From the NCBI RefSeq assembly GCF_001577835.2, contig NC_029533.1, forward strand, positions 12,031-76,030: a stretch of 64,000 nt of DNA, given 5' to 3'. Positions 10,385 to 22,479 of this stretch are shown here, one piece after another. Positions within the stretch are counted from its first letter, which is position 1, and each line of letters starts with the position of its first letter. The translations under genes were made by a program, and so were the position numbers. Source of the DNA: Coturnix japonica (taxonomy: Eukaryota; Chordata; Aves; Galliformes; Phasianidae). The notes beneath the pieces are model-generated. The model searched no databases. It had not been told where the DNA came from and saw only the letters and a program-made list of their open reading frames with translations.

Positions 10385-12030
10385 CTGCACATCCTGTCTC
10401 TGGTTCCCAGGAGCAGCTCCCAGGGGCTGCAGGGCGCTGTGAGGCCGCCTCTCAGCGTCCTGTTCTTCAGCCCAGGCAACCCCAGTGCCCTCAGGCTCTT
10501 CTCACAGCACTCGTCTCCTAACTCTGCTGCCTGCTTTGTGTCTTCCTCAGTTCACTTCCAAAAACCTTAACATCCATTTTATGTTGTGGAGCCCACAGCT
10601 GCACACAGCATTCAAGGTGAGGCCACACCAGTGCTAAATATTATGGAAGAATCACCTCTTTTGACCTGTTGGTCATGCTTTGTGTAATACACCCCAGTGT
10701 GGTTTGCCTCTTGGCTGCCAGGGCACACTGCTGGCCCTTGCTGAGCCTGCTGCCACCAGTGCCCCCAGTCCCTTCCCACTGAGTTGCTCCAGCCGCTGGC
10801 TGGAGTCCAGCACTGCTCCATCCCTGCTGCAGAGCCCAGCATTTCTCTTGGCTGAACTTCATGCTGCTGCTGATTTCCCAGTACTCCCATCAGTTGAGAC
10901 CCCCTGCAAGGCCTCTCATCCCACCAGGGAATCAGCAGCACCTCCTAGATCAGTGCTATTCTCAGACTTGCAGAGGATGAATGTCTGTGTCCAGTTGGTT
11001 GGTAGAAATGTTGGACAGGACTGGCCCTGGAGTCAAGCCCCATAGAACACCACTGGTAACTGTATGCAGCCAGATGTAGCCCTGTTTGCCCCTTGAGCTC
11101 TTCTATTGAGCCAGTCCATCACCCATTATAGTGTGAACTTGTTTGTCTCACAGTAAAACAGTCTGTCCAGAAGGCTGCCATAAAGAACTGTATCAAAGGC
11201 CTCACCAAAATCTAAAACAGTGACATCTGCTGCCTTCCCTTCATTCACCAAGCAGGTGACCTTATCAGAGGAGATCAAATTACTAAGGCAGGACTTTCCC
11301 TTTGTGTGCCCATGCTGACTGTGCCTGGTAATGGCTTTATAGATGCCTTTCCATATCCCCCAGGACAAACTTCTCCATCACTTGCCCAGGGACTGAGTTT
11401 GGACTGGCAGGTCTGTAATGTCCTGGCTCTTCCCTCATGTCCTGCTGGTGGATGGTTGTGATGTTGGCCAGCTTCAAAGGGACCCCCCCAGACTGCCAAG
11501 ACCTTTGGTGAGCTGTTGGGAGGGATCCAGCTGTAACATCTGCTGGCTCCCTCAGTACTATGAAGTGAGTCCCACCAGGGCCCATTCAGCTGGTACAGCT
11601 GGATCCCTACAATTGTAATATTTGCAAATTGAAAGTTGTTTCTTCCCCAGTCATGGTCCTCCAGCTCAGGTCCAGGCAAACCAAGATCTCTTGCTACTGT
11701 TAAATACTGAGGCAGGAAAGGCATGAGATGTCTCCACAATTTCCTCCTCACTTGTGAGGTGACCTTTCACTCCAAGTATCAGTCCAGTGTTTTCTTTTGA
11801 CCTCCTCTTGCTATTGACATACTTGAAAAAGCCTTTTTATTGTCTCATACCACACTGCTCAATGTCAACTCAAGTTGAGCTTTGGCTTTTCTTGTTTTCT
11901 CCCTGCAGATGTGAACTGCAGCTCTGTACTCTCCCTGTGAAGCCAGACCTTGCTTCCAGAAGCTGTGTGCTTTCTCTTTCTGCCCCAGTTCCAGGTGTTC
12001 CCTCTTCAGCCAGGCTACTTGCTCAGCACA
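10385..12030 (-). mobile_element. CR1 LINE, older copy, minus strand
   Basis: Reverse-strand matches to the CR1 reverse transcriptase region, for example HGHTKGKSCLSNLISSDKVT and LDFGEAFDTVLY around 11150-11330, correspond to the conserved '[14 protein letters not shown]' and '[10 protein letters not shown]' words. Leftward lies CR1 3' UTR-like text ('gccacaccagtgctaaat', 'ccctggagtcaagcccca'). Frames are broken and the edges are approximate. It may have replaced or displaced the last DYNLRB1 exon. Confidence 0.75.
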
Positions 12031-12304
12031 TGGCTCAGTGGGATTGCCTGCTCCTAGGCTTGGAAAGGTTTTTCTTGAGAAATGACTAGCTCTTGTGAGC
12101 CCCTAGATGCTGGAAAGCAGATTTCATGGGGACACTGCTAATTTGCTCCCTGAGAAGCTTAAAGTTTGTTCTCTTTAAAAGTCCATGGTGACAGTTCTGG
12201 TGGTAATTTTTTTTTTCTTCCTTACACCAAAGATTTTGGACTCAACCACTTAATGATCCCTGTGGCGTAGCCTGTTTTAAATAATCCTTCTGTGTCTTTT
12301 CCAG

Positions 12305-14940
<2,636 letters not shown>

Positions 14941-17189
14941 GGTAAATACTGCACTGAAATTCACTGTGGAAATTTCCTTGTATTGTAATTTCCTATACTC
15001 AGGTAACTGTAGCAGCATCTCTGTAAGTCAAATACTTTTATAAAATGACTCAAAGAGATGCTCGTCCTGTCGTTATTGGTTTGGTGTTACGAAGCACAAG
15101 TGTAGAAATGAAGGATTGAACTGCTGCTGGGGGTTGCAGGTAGGCTGGGTTTCTGTCGTGTGCTATTTCTGCCTGCTGGGGATGTGAGCGGGCGTTGGGC
15201 CCGAGCCCCGCTCGTGTTGGTCACAGCACAGGGGCTGCGGGAAACACTGGGAGAGCAGAGCAGGGAGAGCCGGGCTGTGTGCAGGCCAGGGCATGACACG
15301 GAACCTCGGCAGCTGCGCAGCTGCTGAGCTTTTCCCCCAAGTCTGCAGACTCTCAGGTGATAAGGCTGTGCAGCAAAGCCAGCTGGGCACTGCTGATACT
15401 GCGGGCTTAGGGGATGAAGCCCTGCAGCACCTGCATGGCACTCCCTGTAGTCTGCCATCTTTATGTGCACAGCTGCTGTAGGTGTTGTTGGAGCAGTGGA
15501 GCGGCAGTGCGGTGCTGCAGGGCAGCTACACACCCCAGGGGCTCTCCATAGGCTGCAGTGATGTGACCCAAGTCCCACACTCACTTTCTTTCCCATTCCC
15601 AAGAATGACATACCAGTAGCAAAATGTTTTCCCCTTTTCCCAGTGTCCAAAGACAAAGATGAGGTGTCTTAGCAAGTGCACCAGCAATGTGTGGAGCAGA
15701 ACCGCCTTGGGAGCCACTGTCACACCTGAGTTGATCCGTTTTAGGCTTCCCATGGAAATGTAGCATTTTGACTCTTCGTTAGTAAATCTTTGAGGTTGCA
15801 TTTGACCTGCTGTTGCAATGTCTGCTGCTTGCTCTTCATGCAGCTAGTCCATGTATTTGTTTATGTAGTCAGTGCTAGGGTTTGATTTAGACAGCTCCGT
15901 CATCTTTTCAAGAGCTGCACCATGGTCGGCTGTGGAGAGAGGGTGAGTGGGAGGGGACACCTGTGTCCCACAGTGGCTCCTCCAGTCAGTGAAGGTCCTG
16001 AAATTGGTCTCTTCAGCTAATAGGGAGCTTTCCTCAGCTACCGTGTGTTTGGAGAGAGGAAGAGCAGTCCCAGGACCTTCAGCTGTGAGACTCTTCAGAC
16101 GGACCTTGTGGAGACATCTGCAGGTGTAGTCTGGGATGGAACGGCTCCTGTTTGGCTCTTGTTACCCACGTGCAGCATGTGGTTATTGAGCTTATAAGGG
16201 AGCAACATAGGAAAGAATCCTGTTCTCATCTACTACCTAATGCTAAGTCATTCCTCCTCACGGGGAAGTGACTAAGCATTGGTCCTGGGTGCTAGGAGAG
16301 GAATGTCAGATCTGAAACCAGTGTGAATGATGGACAGCCTTGTTAAACACAGGGCTGCTCTGCAGTGCAGAGGTGCTTGTGAGTTCAGAAGATACCTGCT
16401 GAAGGAGAACTGCTTTGCTGTTGGATGTCATCAAGCTGCAATCTGCCCGGGCAACAGCAAAACAGGCAGAGGTGTGTGCTCCAGACTGTGCCAGCCTTTG
16501 GCATCAGCAGGAAGCTCTGCCCATGCAATACTCCTCTCCTGGGTTCTTTTGACCTCCCTGTAAGGTCTGGTGGCACAGCTTGATCCCAGGTCCCTGCTGG
16601 GCTGTTACTCCGCCCCGGGAGCAGCTGCCAGGAAAACCAGTGCCACTGGAAAGGTGATGTGTGCAATGGGCACCCATGACTTCTCTGGACAAACCATTCA
16701 GACCTGTTTATGAGCCCCATCCAACCGCTCCGTGGGGCCCCTAAAATCTCTCTGCAAAGTGAGAGGGGCCCTTTGAGGTCCAATGCTCGGTCGGTCCTGA
16801 CCTCCTCAGCCCAGCTGTGGATTTATAACAAAACAGCCATTCATCTCTGGCCAGCTTTATTTTTAAGCATCCCTTTGGCGAGCGTGCATTAAGTCTTGTT
16901 CCACAGATTCTGTTCCTGAGGTGAGCTGCGCTTTGCTCGCTGCAAATTCCAACTATATTTGTAGGAATTATTACTATGAATAACACAGTGGTGGTGTTTG
17001 AGTCGCAGACAGATGCAGCAGAGCCTTTGCTCTGATCTTTTCAGGAACTCAAGCAGCTTTTTGCCATCCCCACCTGGAGCCATTGAAGCGTGCAGCCAGG
17101 AGCTGGACTCAGTGGTCCTCGCAGGGACCCTCCAGCTCAGGAANGTTACAATTGGCCAGAAGAGAAAGGCCAAAACGGGCGTACCTACT
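14941..17189. other. Unassigned sequence downstream of the ITCH copy
   Basis: No exon or repeat family is recognised. A GC-rich patch at about 15170-15560 gives long chance open frames on the minus strand. There is one ambiguous base (17144). Probably flanking DNA carried with the ITCH duplication, plus the degraded 5' part of the next CR1. Confidence 0.35.
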
Positions 17190-17989
17190 TTGGTAAGTTT
17201 AAAAGGAGAACTGGCTTCAACAGATGAAGAGGAAGCTGAGGTGCTGAATGATTCTTCACCTCGGTCTTCTCTGGTGGCCAGGATTCTAGTCTTTTTCACG
17301 TCCCTAAGTCTTGCACCCCCATACCTCTATGTGGGGACCAAGGAGGTAATTCCCTTCCCACTGTAAGGGTAAAGCAAGACTGAGAGTGCCTCCTTAGACT
17401 GAATGAGTACAAATCTATGGGCCAGATGGCATGATCCCAGGGTCCTGAAGGAGCTGGCTGAGGGGGTTGCTGAGCCGCTCTCCATCATATTTGAAAAGAA
17501 GTGGCTGTCAGGTGAGGTCCCAGATGATTGGAGGAAAGGTCATGTCACTCCCATTTACAAGAAGGGGAGCAGGAGGACCTGGGGAACTACAGGCCGGTGA
17601 GTCTCACCTCCGTGCCTGGGAAGATTATGGAACAGATCCTCCTGGACAACATGCTTGATCACATAAAGACGAGCACGTGATCCGAGAAGCCAGCACGGCT
17701 TCACCAGGGGGAAGGTCATGCTTAACTAATCTTGTGGCTTCTATGATGGAGTGACGGCGTTGGTGGACGAAGGGAAGGTGACCGATGTCATTTACCTGGA
17801 CCTGAGCAAGGCCTTTGACATGGTCCCCCACCCCATCCTCATCTCCAAATTGGAGGGAAGTGGATTTGATGGGTGGACAACTAGATGGATAAGCAATTGG
17901 CTGAAAGGCTGCAGACAGAGGGTGTGGTCAATGGCTCTATGTCCAGGTGGAGGCTGGTAACGAGCGGTGTCCCTCAAGGGTCTGTCTTG
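17190..17989 (+). mobile_element. CR1 LINE (reverse transcriptase part), left portion of an interrupted copy
   Basis: CR1 ORF2-like text: 'gaagaggaagctgaggtgct' near 17227, then frames with [18 protein letters not shown] (17517-17573) and [20 protein letters not shown] (17779-17838). This is the subfamily with '[18 protein letters not shown]'. Frames shift several times. It breaks off at 17989 exactly where ITCH 3' UTR sequence begins, and the same CR1 words resume at 19044. Confidence 0.85.
17941..17989 (+). repeat. Direct repeat flanking the ITCH 3' UTR insert (left copy, ~49 bp)
   Basis: The 49 bases ending 'cctcaagggtctgtcttg' are repeated at 19044-19092 with about three substitutions (tggaggctgg/aggaggccgg, ggtgtccc/ggcgtccc). 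The pair brackets the ITCH-derived segment in the manner of a long target-site duplication. Confidence 0.8.
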
Positions 17990-19043
17990 CGATTTGCACC
18001 TTGAGGAATGTGAACTCAACGTGATGTTCTTCTTCGCTTTTTCTGCTTGTTGCTCACTTCCTTTTAAAGTATACTTGACTTGGATTATTTAACAATAGTA
18101 GTGTGTAAGTAAATGGATGTTATCCTGAGGTTTTATCCATGTAAACTCTGGATTTCTACCGAGCACTTTCAGAAACCTTCTCGCTGGCGGTGAAAGCTAT
18201 CCTTGCTTCACAGTTTTACTAGGAGGAAGATCTGCCTATTCCAAAGCACTGGATGGGTATTTTACCGTATACAGCTCAGAAGGAGAAGAAAAAAGCCTTA
18301 TGAATATTCTGTTTATGTTAATAGTTACAGTGAAATCTAGTTATCTAACATATTTACAGGAGAGATGAAATTAAACAGGATAATGCAAGATTAAGCTAAG
18401 ACAACTAGTTTGCGTTCTGCATAATGATTTCTGATTCATGTAGGGAACCTAGACATGTCGTGGATGTATAAATATCACCCAAAAGGCTTTCAGCCCTATA
18501 TTTTTAAAGCACAAAGCAGTTCTAATTGAAATAGCCTTAGCCCTAGTTCTATAGGGTACAGCTGTTGAATATTTTTATGGTTGAAATGTTTAGTTCAGGA
18601 AAAAGGCAGATGCTTGTATATATTTTTGCAGTCTCGGATTCCACTTACTCCATGTTTTCTTTCTTTAATTTAAGTGGCGTGTTTGTGTCTTTCCTGCTGT
18701 ATTGGATGGGGAAAGTGGGCTGGATATCCCAAGCACCAGAACTTACTTTAATGTACCGCAAACAAAGAGTCAGCTGGGAAAAGCAGTCTGTGAAATGCTG
18801 CATTTGGCCAAAGAGGAAAGTAAACCTGCCAGTGTGTTCAATTGGCGACGTTCTTGAAGTCTGAAATAATGTTTACTTAAACGTTTTGCTTTGTAAGCCA
18901 ACAAGTCTTTTGGTTTCTCTATAGTATGTTCTGTAGAAATAAAACATTGTTCCTATGATTCCTATGATGAATTGTCTTGTTTGCATCATTCTGACATGCT
19001 GCGCTCAGTCTGTGAATTCAGCTCTCGGTTCTGTTGGTATCCA
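17990..19043 (+). pseudogene. Second copy of ITCH 3' UTR inside a CR1
   Basis: From 17990 (cgatttgcaccttgaggaat) the sequence matches the ITCH copy starting at 14562, three to four bases after its stop codon, through 'cttggattatttaacaatag' (about 18075 against 14652). It then runs about 840 bases with no counterpart in the first copy. It returns to it at 18963-19038 (cttgtttgcatcattctgac), matching 14765-14840. So the two copies share both ends, and the first has lost (or the second gained) the middle. There is no poly(A) tail and no coding exon. Both borders are in CR1 sequence that is itself duplicated. Confidence 0.85.
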
Positions 19044-19303
19044 GTCCAGGAGGAGGCCGGTAACGAGCGGCGTCCCTCAAGGGTCTGTCTTGGGACCGGT
19101 GCTCTTTAACATCTTTAAAAATGACATCGATGAGGCAATTAAGTGCACCCTCAGCAAGTTAGCAGATGACACCAAATTGAGTGATACAGTTGATATGTTG
19201 GAGGGGATGGATGCCATTCAGAGAGACCTTGAGAGGCTGGAAAGCTGGGCTCGGGTGAACCTAATGAGGTTCAACACGGCAAAGAGGAAATTCTGCCTCT
19301 GAG
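19044..19303 (+). mobile_element. CR1 LINE, right portion of the interrupted copy
   Basis: It begins with the duplicated 49-bp stretch and continues in the CR1 reverse transcriptase palm and thumb: [15 protein letters not shown], a LADDTKLSD active-site region (normally FADDTKL), then [18 protein letters not shown]. It is cut off at about 19303, before the CR1 3' UTR. Confidence 0.85.
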
Positions 19304-20367
19304 CAATGACTTGTGCTTACACCAAGAACAGGGAAACCTGAAGTTTTATTCCATTTCTCAAATGCTGCAGAGGAAAGAAGCGGCTCTGTTAAGACTTGAG
19401 GGTGTTTCAAACACCAGGTCACGTCCCTTAGTACTTGCTTAATTAAACTGAATCTCTGCAGTGCACTGCCTGACACCTTGGCTCTTCTTCCTCAACTGGT
19501 GCCAAGAATGAGGCTGGTCAGCTGCACCCCAAAAGCACTGCTGCTCCATAGATTAGGGAGAGAAAATGGTCATTGATGTACTGTGAGCTGTAAGAGTCTG
19601 GGGATGGATTTAGGAGTAACCTGTTGCTTTCTGGTTACAATGCTGAATGGTGTGTAATCAACAAAAATAGAGTGGCGATCTGAAAAAAATAGAGTGGAAG
19701 ATCTAAAAGTGGAGACAGATGGGATGAAGACAGTGCTGCAAACCTCGTACGTCTGCTGTCACTGCTCGCTCTGTGATAGTCATTTTTATCCCAGGCACAG
19801 TCCACTGCGCTACTGGAAGTATCACTCTGCTGCCATGGTACCACCCTGCAGCTCCTCTCCAGCACCTGCCCTAGGGCACTGATTTCTCAGCATCCTCCAG
19901 GGTGGGGGGGGCAACATTCCCTTGTTTCCTATCAATACTCAGCACTACTTTGCTCCTCAAGAGTCAGGACCACAGACAAAGCAGCCGTCAGTGAGCTGTA
20001 AAAGCCTTCCAGTCCTCTTCAAGAGGCAGAGTGCTCCTGTTCTGACACTTCTGTAACAGCACTACTCAAAATCAAAGTTTTCTAATCAGGCCTATATCTT
20101 TGTGAAGCAGCAGTTTGTTCACTACTGCCATCATGGGCACACACCTCTACTAACTGTCGGGCAGGGCTGCAGTGGGGAATGCCCTCCACCCGCAGTCCTG
20201 GGCAGGCAAGGGCCATCGGTGCACAGTGCCATGGGCACGCTCCTTGCCATCTGCACACATATGGGCTGGCTTTGCACTGCCTCCTGTGGAAGGAGGGACG
20301 GGCAACTGAGAATGAATACAATGCAGTCGTTAGGATGTGTAGAGGTGAAATCTGAAGGGCAAAAGCC
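19304..20367. other. No feature recognised
   Basis: About 1 kb between CR1 copies. A G-run (9 G near 19902) and a near-tandem 'aaaaatagagtgg' pair (19664-19697) are seen, but no gene or known repeat. Confidence 0.4.
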
Positions 20368-20537
20368 GAGCCGCTTTCCATCATCTATCAGTGCTCCTTG
20401 TTGACTGGTGAGGTCCCAGAAGACTGGAGGCTTGCCAGTGTGATTCCCTATTACAAGAAAGGTAGTAAGGATGATCCAGGGAACTACAGGCCTGTTAGCC
20501 TGACCTCAGTGTCAGGGAAGTTTATGGAGCAGATTGT
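20368..20537 (+). mobile_element. CR1 LINE fragment, left of the solo LTR
   Basis: CR1 reverse transcriptase words: [37 protein letters not shown] and VSGKFMEQIV. It is interrupted after 'atggagcagattgt' by the solo LTR and resumes at 20903 after a 5-base repeat. Confidence 0.85.
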
Positions 20538-20902
20538 TGTGGGGGAAGATGTAACTGTGAGCAATCACCAAAGAGCTCATCAGATTCTTTGGTAGAACTT
20601 AACACTGAAACCCTGGAAGACCAGAGTATGAGACAAAGAGCAAGCAGTGTCTCTTTGCATCTAAGGGTAGACTGGAGGTTCCATTGATATGCATTGTTAA
20701 TCCTGTTACTCTTAAGAAACCTTTCATCCTTTACCACTGTTGTTGGGGAGAATCGGGGACCAATTAACTGATTAGAGGAACTGTTAGAGGAACAGGAAGT
20801 TCTTGTAAGTGAATGGTAAATAAGATGTATGTTGAATACAATAAAGACACACTGATACTACATGAAACTAAGAGAGCTCTCTAACTCGACTGAGCACTGA
20901 CA
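20538..20902 (+). mobile_element. Solo LTR, 365 bp, inserted in CR1 (left arm)
   Basis: Starts TGTGGGGGAAGAT and ends GAGCACTGACA, i.e. TG...CA. It is flanked by the 5-base target duplication attgt (20533-20537 and 20903-20907) and carries AATAAA at 20840, which sets its plus orientation. The CR1 reading resumes across it. No internal viral genes remain, so it is a solo LTR left by recombination. A 5-base duplication fits ERVL-like elements, but the family call is inference. It is younger than its CR1 host. Confidence 0.9.
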
Positions 20903-21287
20903 ATTGTCTGGAGGGAGATTATGTGGCATGTGTGGGATGGCCGGGGGTTCAGGCCTAGGCCACATGGGTTCATGAAGGGCAGGTCCTGTTTGACCAACCT
21001 GATCTCCTTCTATGATGTAGTGACCCATCTGGTGGATGAGGGAAAGGCTGTTGGTGTGGTCTACCTAGACTTCAGCAAAGCCTTTGACACTGTCTCCCAC
21101 AGTATTCTCCTGCAGAAGTTGGCAGCCTATGGCTTAGATGGGTACACTCTTGTCTGGGTAAGGAGCTGGCTGGAGAAGAGGAGGCTCAGCAGAGTCATTG
21201 CTCTCTATAACCTCCTGAAGGGAGGTTGTAGTGAGCTGGGGGTCGACTTCTTCTCTTGTATCATTAGTAATAGTACTAGAGGGAATG
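20903..21287 (+). mobile_element. CR1 LINE fragment, right of the solo LTR, with an internal deletion
   Basis: It continues the CR1 with [20 protein letters not shown] and [20 protein letters not shown], the subfamily with '[19 protein letters not shown]'. It jumps from the 'RSWLE' motif directly to the C-terminal '[19 protein letters not shown]' words, so the palm/thumb region including FADD is deleted. The identical deletion is in the right arm. Confidence 0.85.
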
Positions 21288-21939
21288 ATACCTGGATTGG
21301 TATCATTTGCACAGTGCTAATTTGACGTCTTCTTTAAACCCAACTATAAATAAATAGATGAGAACTTTCTGCTGGATTCTTCCCCTTCAGCTCTCTCCAG
21401 ATACCTCTCCACTTTGCTGAACAAGTTCTGAAAACCTGCAGAAGATAACAGGAAGGCACAAGGCACAGGAGGCTCTTTAGATTATAATGGGCCCCAGGGC
21501 GCATTTGCTGCTGAGTCCATCAACCTCCAGTGCAGTGAGAAGACTGCACAAAGTGCTCAACAAGACAAAGTCAGAAATAACAGTGAAGTTTCTTGGAGTA
21601 TTAATTGGCCCACTGAGGGCCATTAACTATCAAGCTTCCCAAGGGACTTGTTAGAGAAGATAACTGGAAGCCATGACTACAGGCAGGCAAAGGCACTGGC
21701 ATGGTGGCTCTGATGCTAAGAAACCCCTCCTTTGCCTTATGAAGCAGACAGGCCAAGCCCTGATCCCCAGACCCTTGGCAGGGAGATCCTGTCCCTCATG
21801 TTGGCTCAGGGATCTTCCTGGGGCAGTGGGATGGAGGTGTGTATGATGTAAAATGAAAGACATGGGGACAGAAGATCCCAGGCTCTGCATGGGGTACAAG
21901 GATGCTGTGAAGTTCATGTCCCATGTGGGCCCTGTGTGT
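21288..21939. other. No feature recognised
   Basis: The first bases beyond the arm form a small palindrome (gatacctggattggtatc at 21286-21303). The rest shows no gene or repeat family that I recognise. Confidence 0.35.
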
Positions 21940-22479
21940 CATCGCTGGATGTGGTATTTGAGAAGGGCCCAGTCTGAGCAAGCAGTCAATCCCAGTGAAA
22001 CTCTGAACTTCAGATCTCTCAGTTCCAGTGCCTTCCTTTGCACACTCTCCCATATTTGGATGTCCTTTATGTTCTGCGGTGCCCTGAAGTGCACCCAGTG
22101 CTCCATGTGAGGCTGTAGCAATGCAGAGCAGAGAGGGATGATCCTTTCCCTCACCCAGCTGACAATAAATTGCTTGATGCACTCCAGTGGACCGCTGCCT
22201 TCCTGGCTGCCTGGGCACACTGCTGACTCACGTTCAATTTGATGTTGACCAGGTCCCCCAATCCTTTTCAGTCAGACCGCTCTCCAGTGTCCCATAACCA
22301 GTCAGTGTCTGTCCAGGGTTGCCCCTACCCAGGTGCTAAATCAGGCACTTGTTCTTGTTATGCTTTATGCACTTGGTGCTTAGTCCCAACTGGTACCCAC
22401 TTCTCTGACTTGTCCACATCTCTCTGCAAGTCCACTCCACCCTCAGTGGAGGCAACTTACCTCCCTTGTTTGTGTTCTT
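21940..22479 (-). mobile_element. Older CR1 LINE, minus strand, left part (split by a younger CR1)
   Basis: Reverse-strand CR1 3' region text ('gtgcacccagtgctccatgt', 'gagagggatgatcctttcc', 'ctgggcacactgctgact', 'tctctgcaagtcc'). It stops near 22480, where a plus-strand CR1 begins, and the same minus-strand element resumes at 25389. Confidence 0.8.

Larger units (their letters stand above)
20368..21287 (+). repeat. Left arm of a 920-bp inverted repeat (CR1 plus solo LTR)
   Basis: The reverse complement of 27632-28551. The two arms have equal length (920 bases) and I find no mismatch by eye across the CR1 or LTR parts. Outside these limits both ends diverge at once (…ccgagccg against …ctgagccg on the left; gaatgatacc against gaatggtttc on the right). 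The spacer between the arms is 6344 bp. Confidence 0.9.

Noticed and set aside
15087-15656. 189-codon minus-strand open frame downstream of the ITCH copy
   Set aside because: Lies in a GC-rich patch, with Ser/Ala/Pro-rich text and no recognisable domain.
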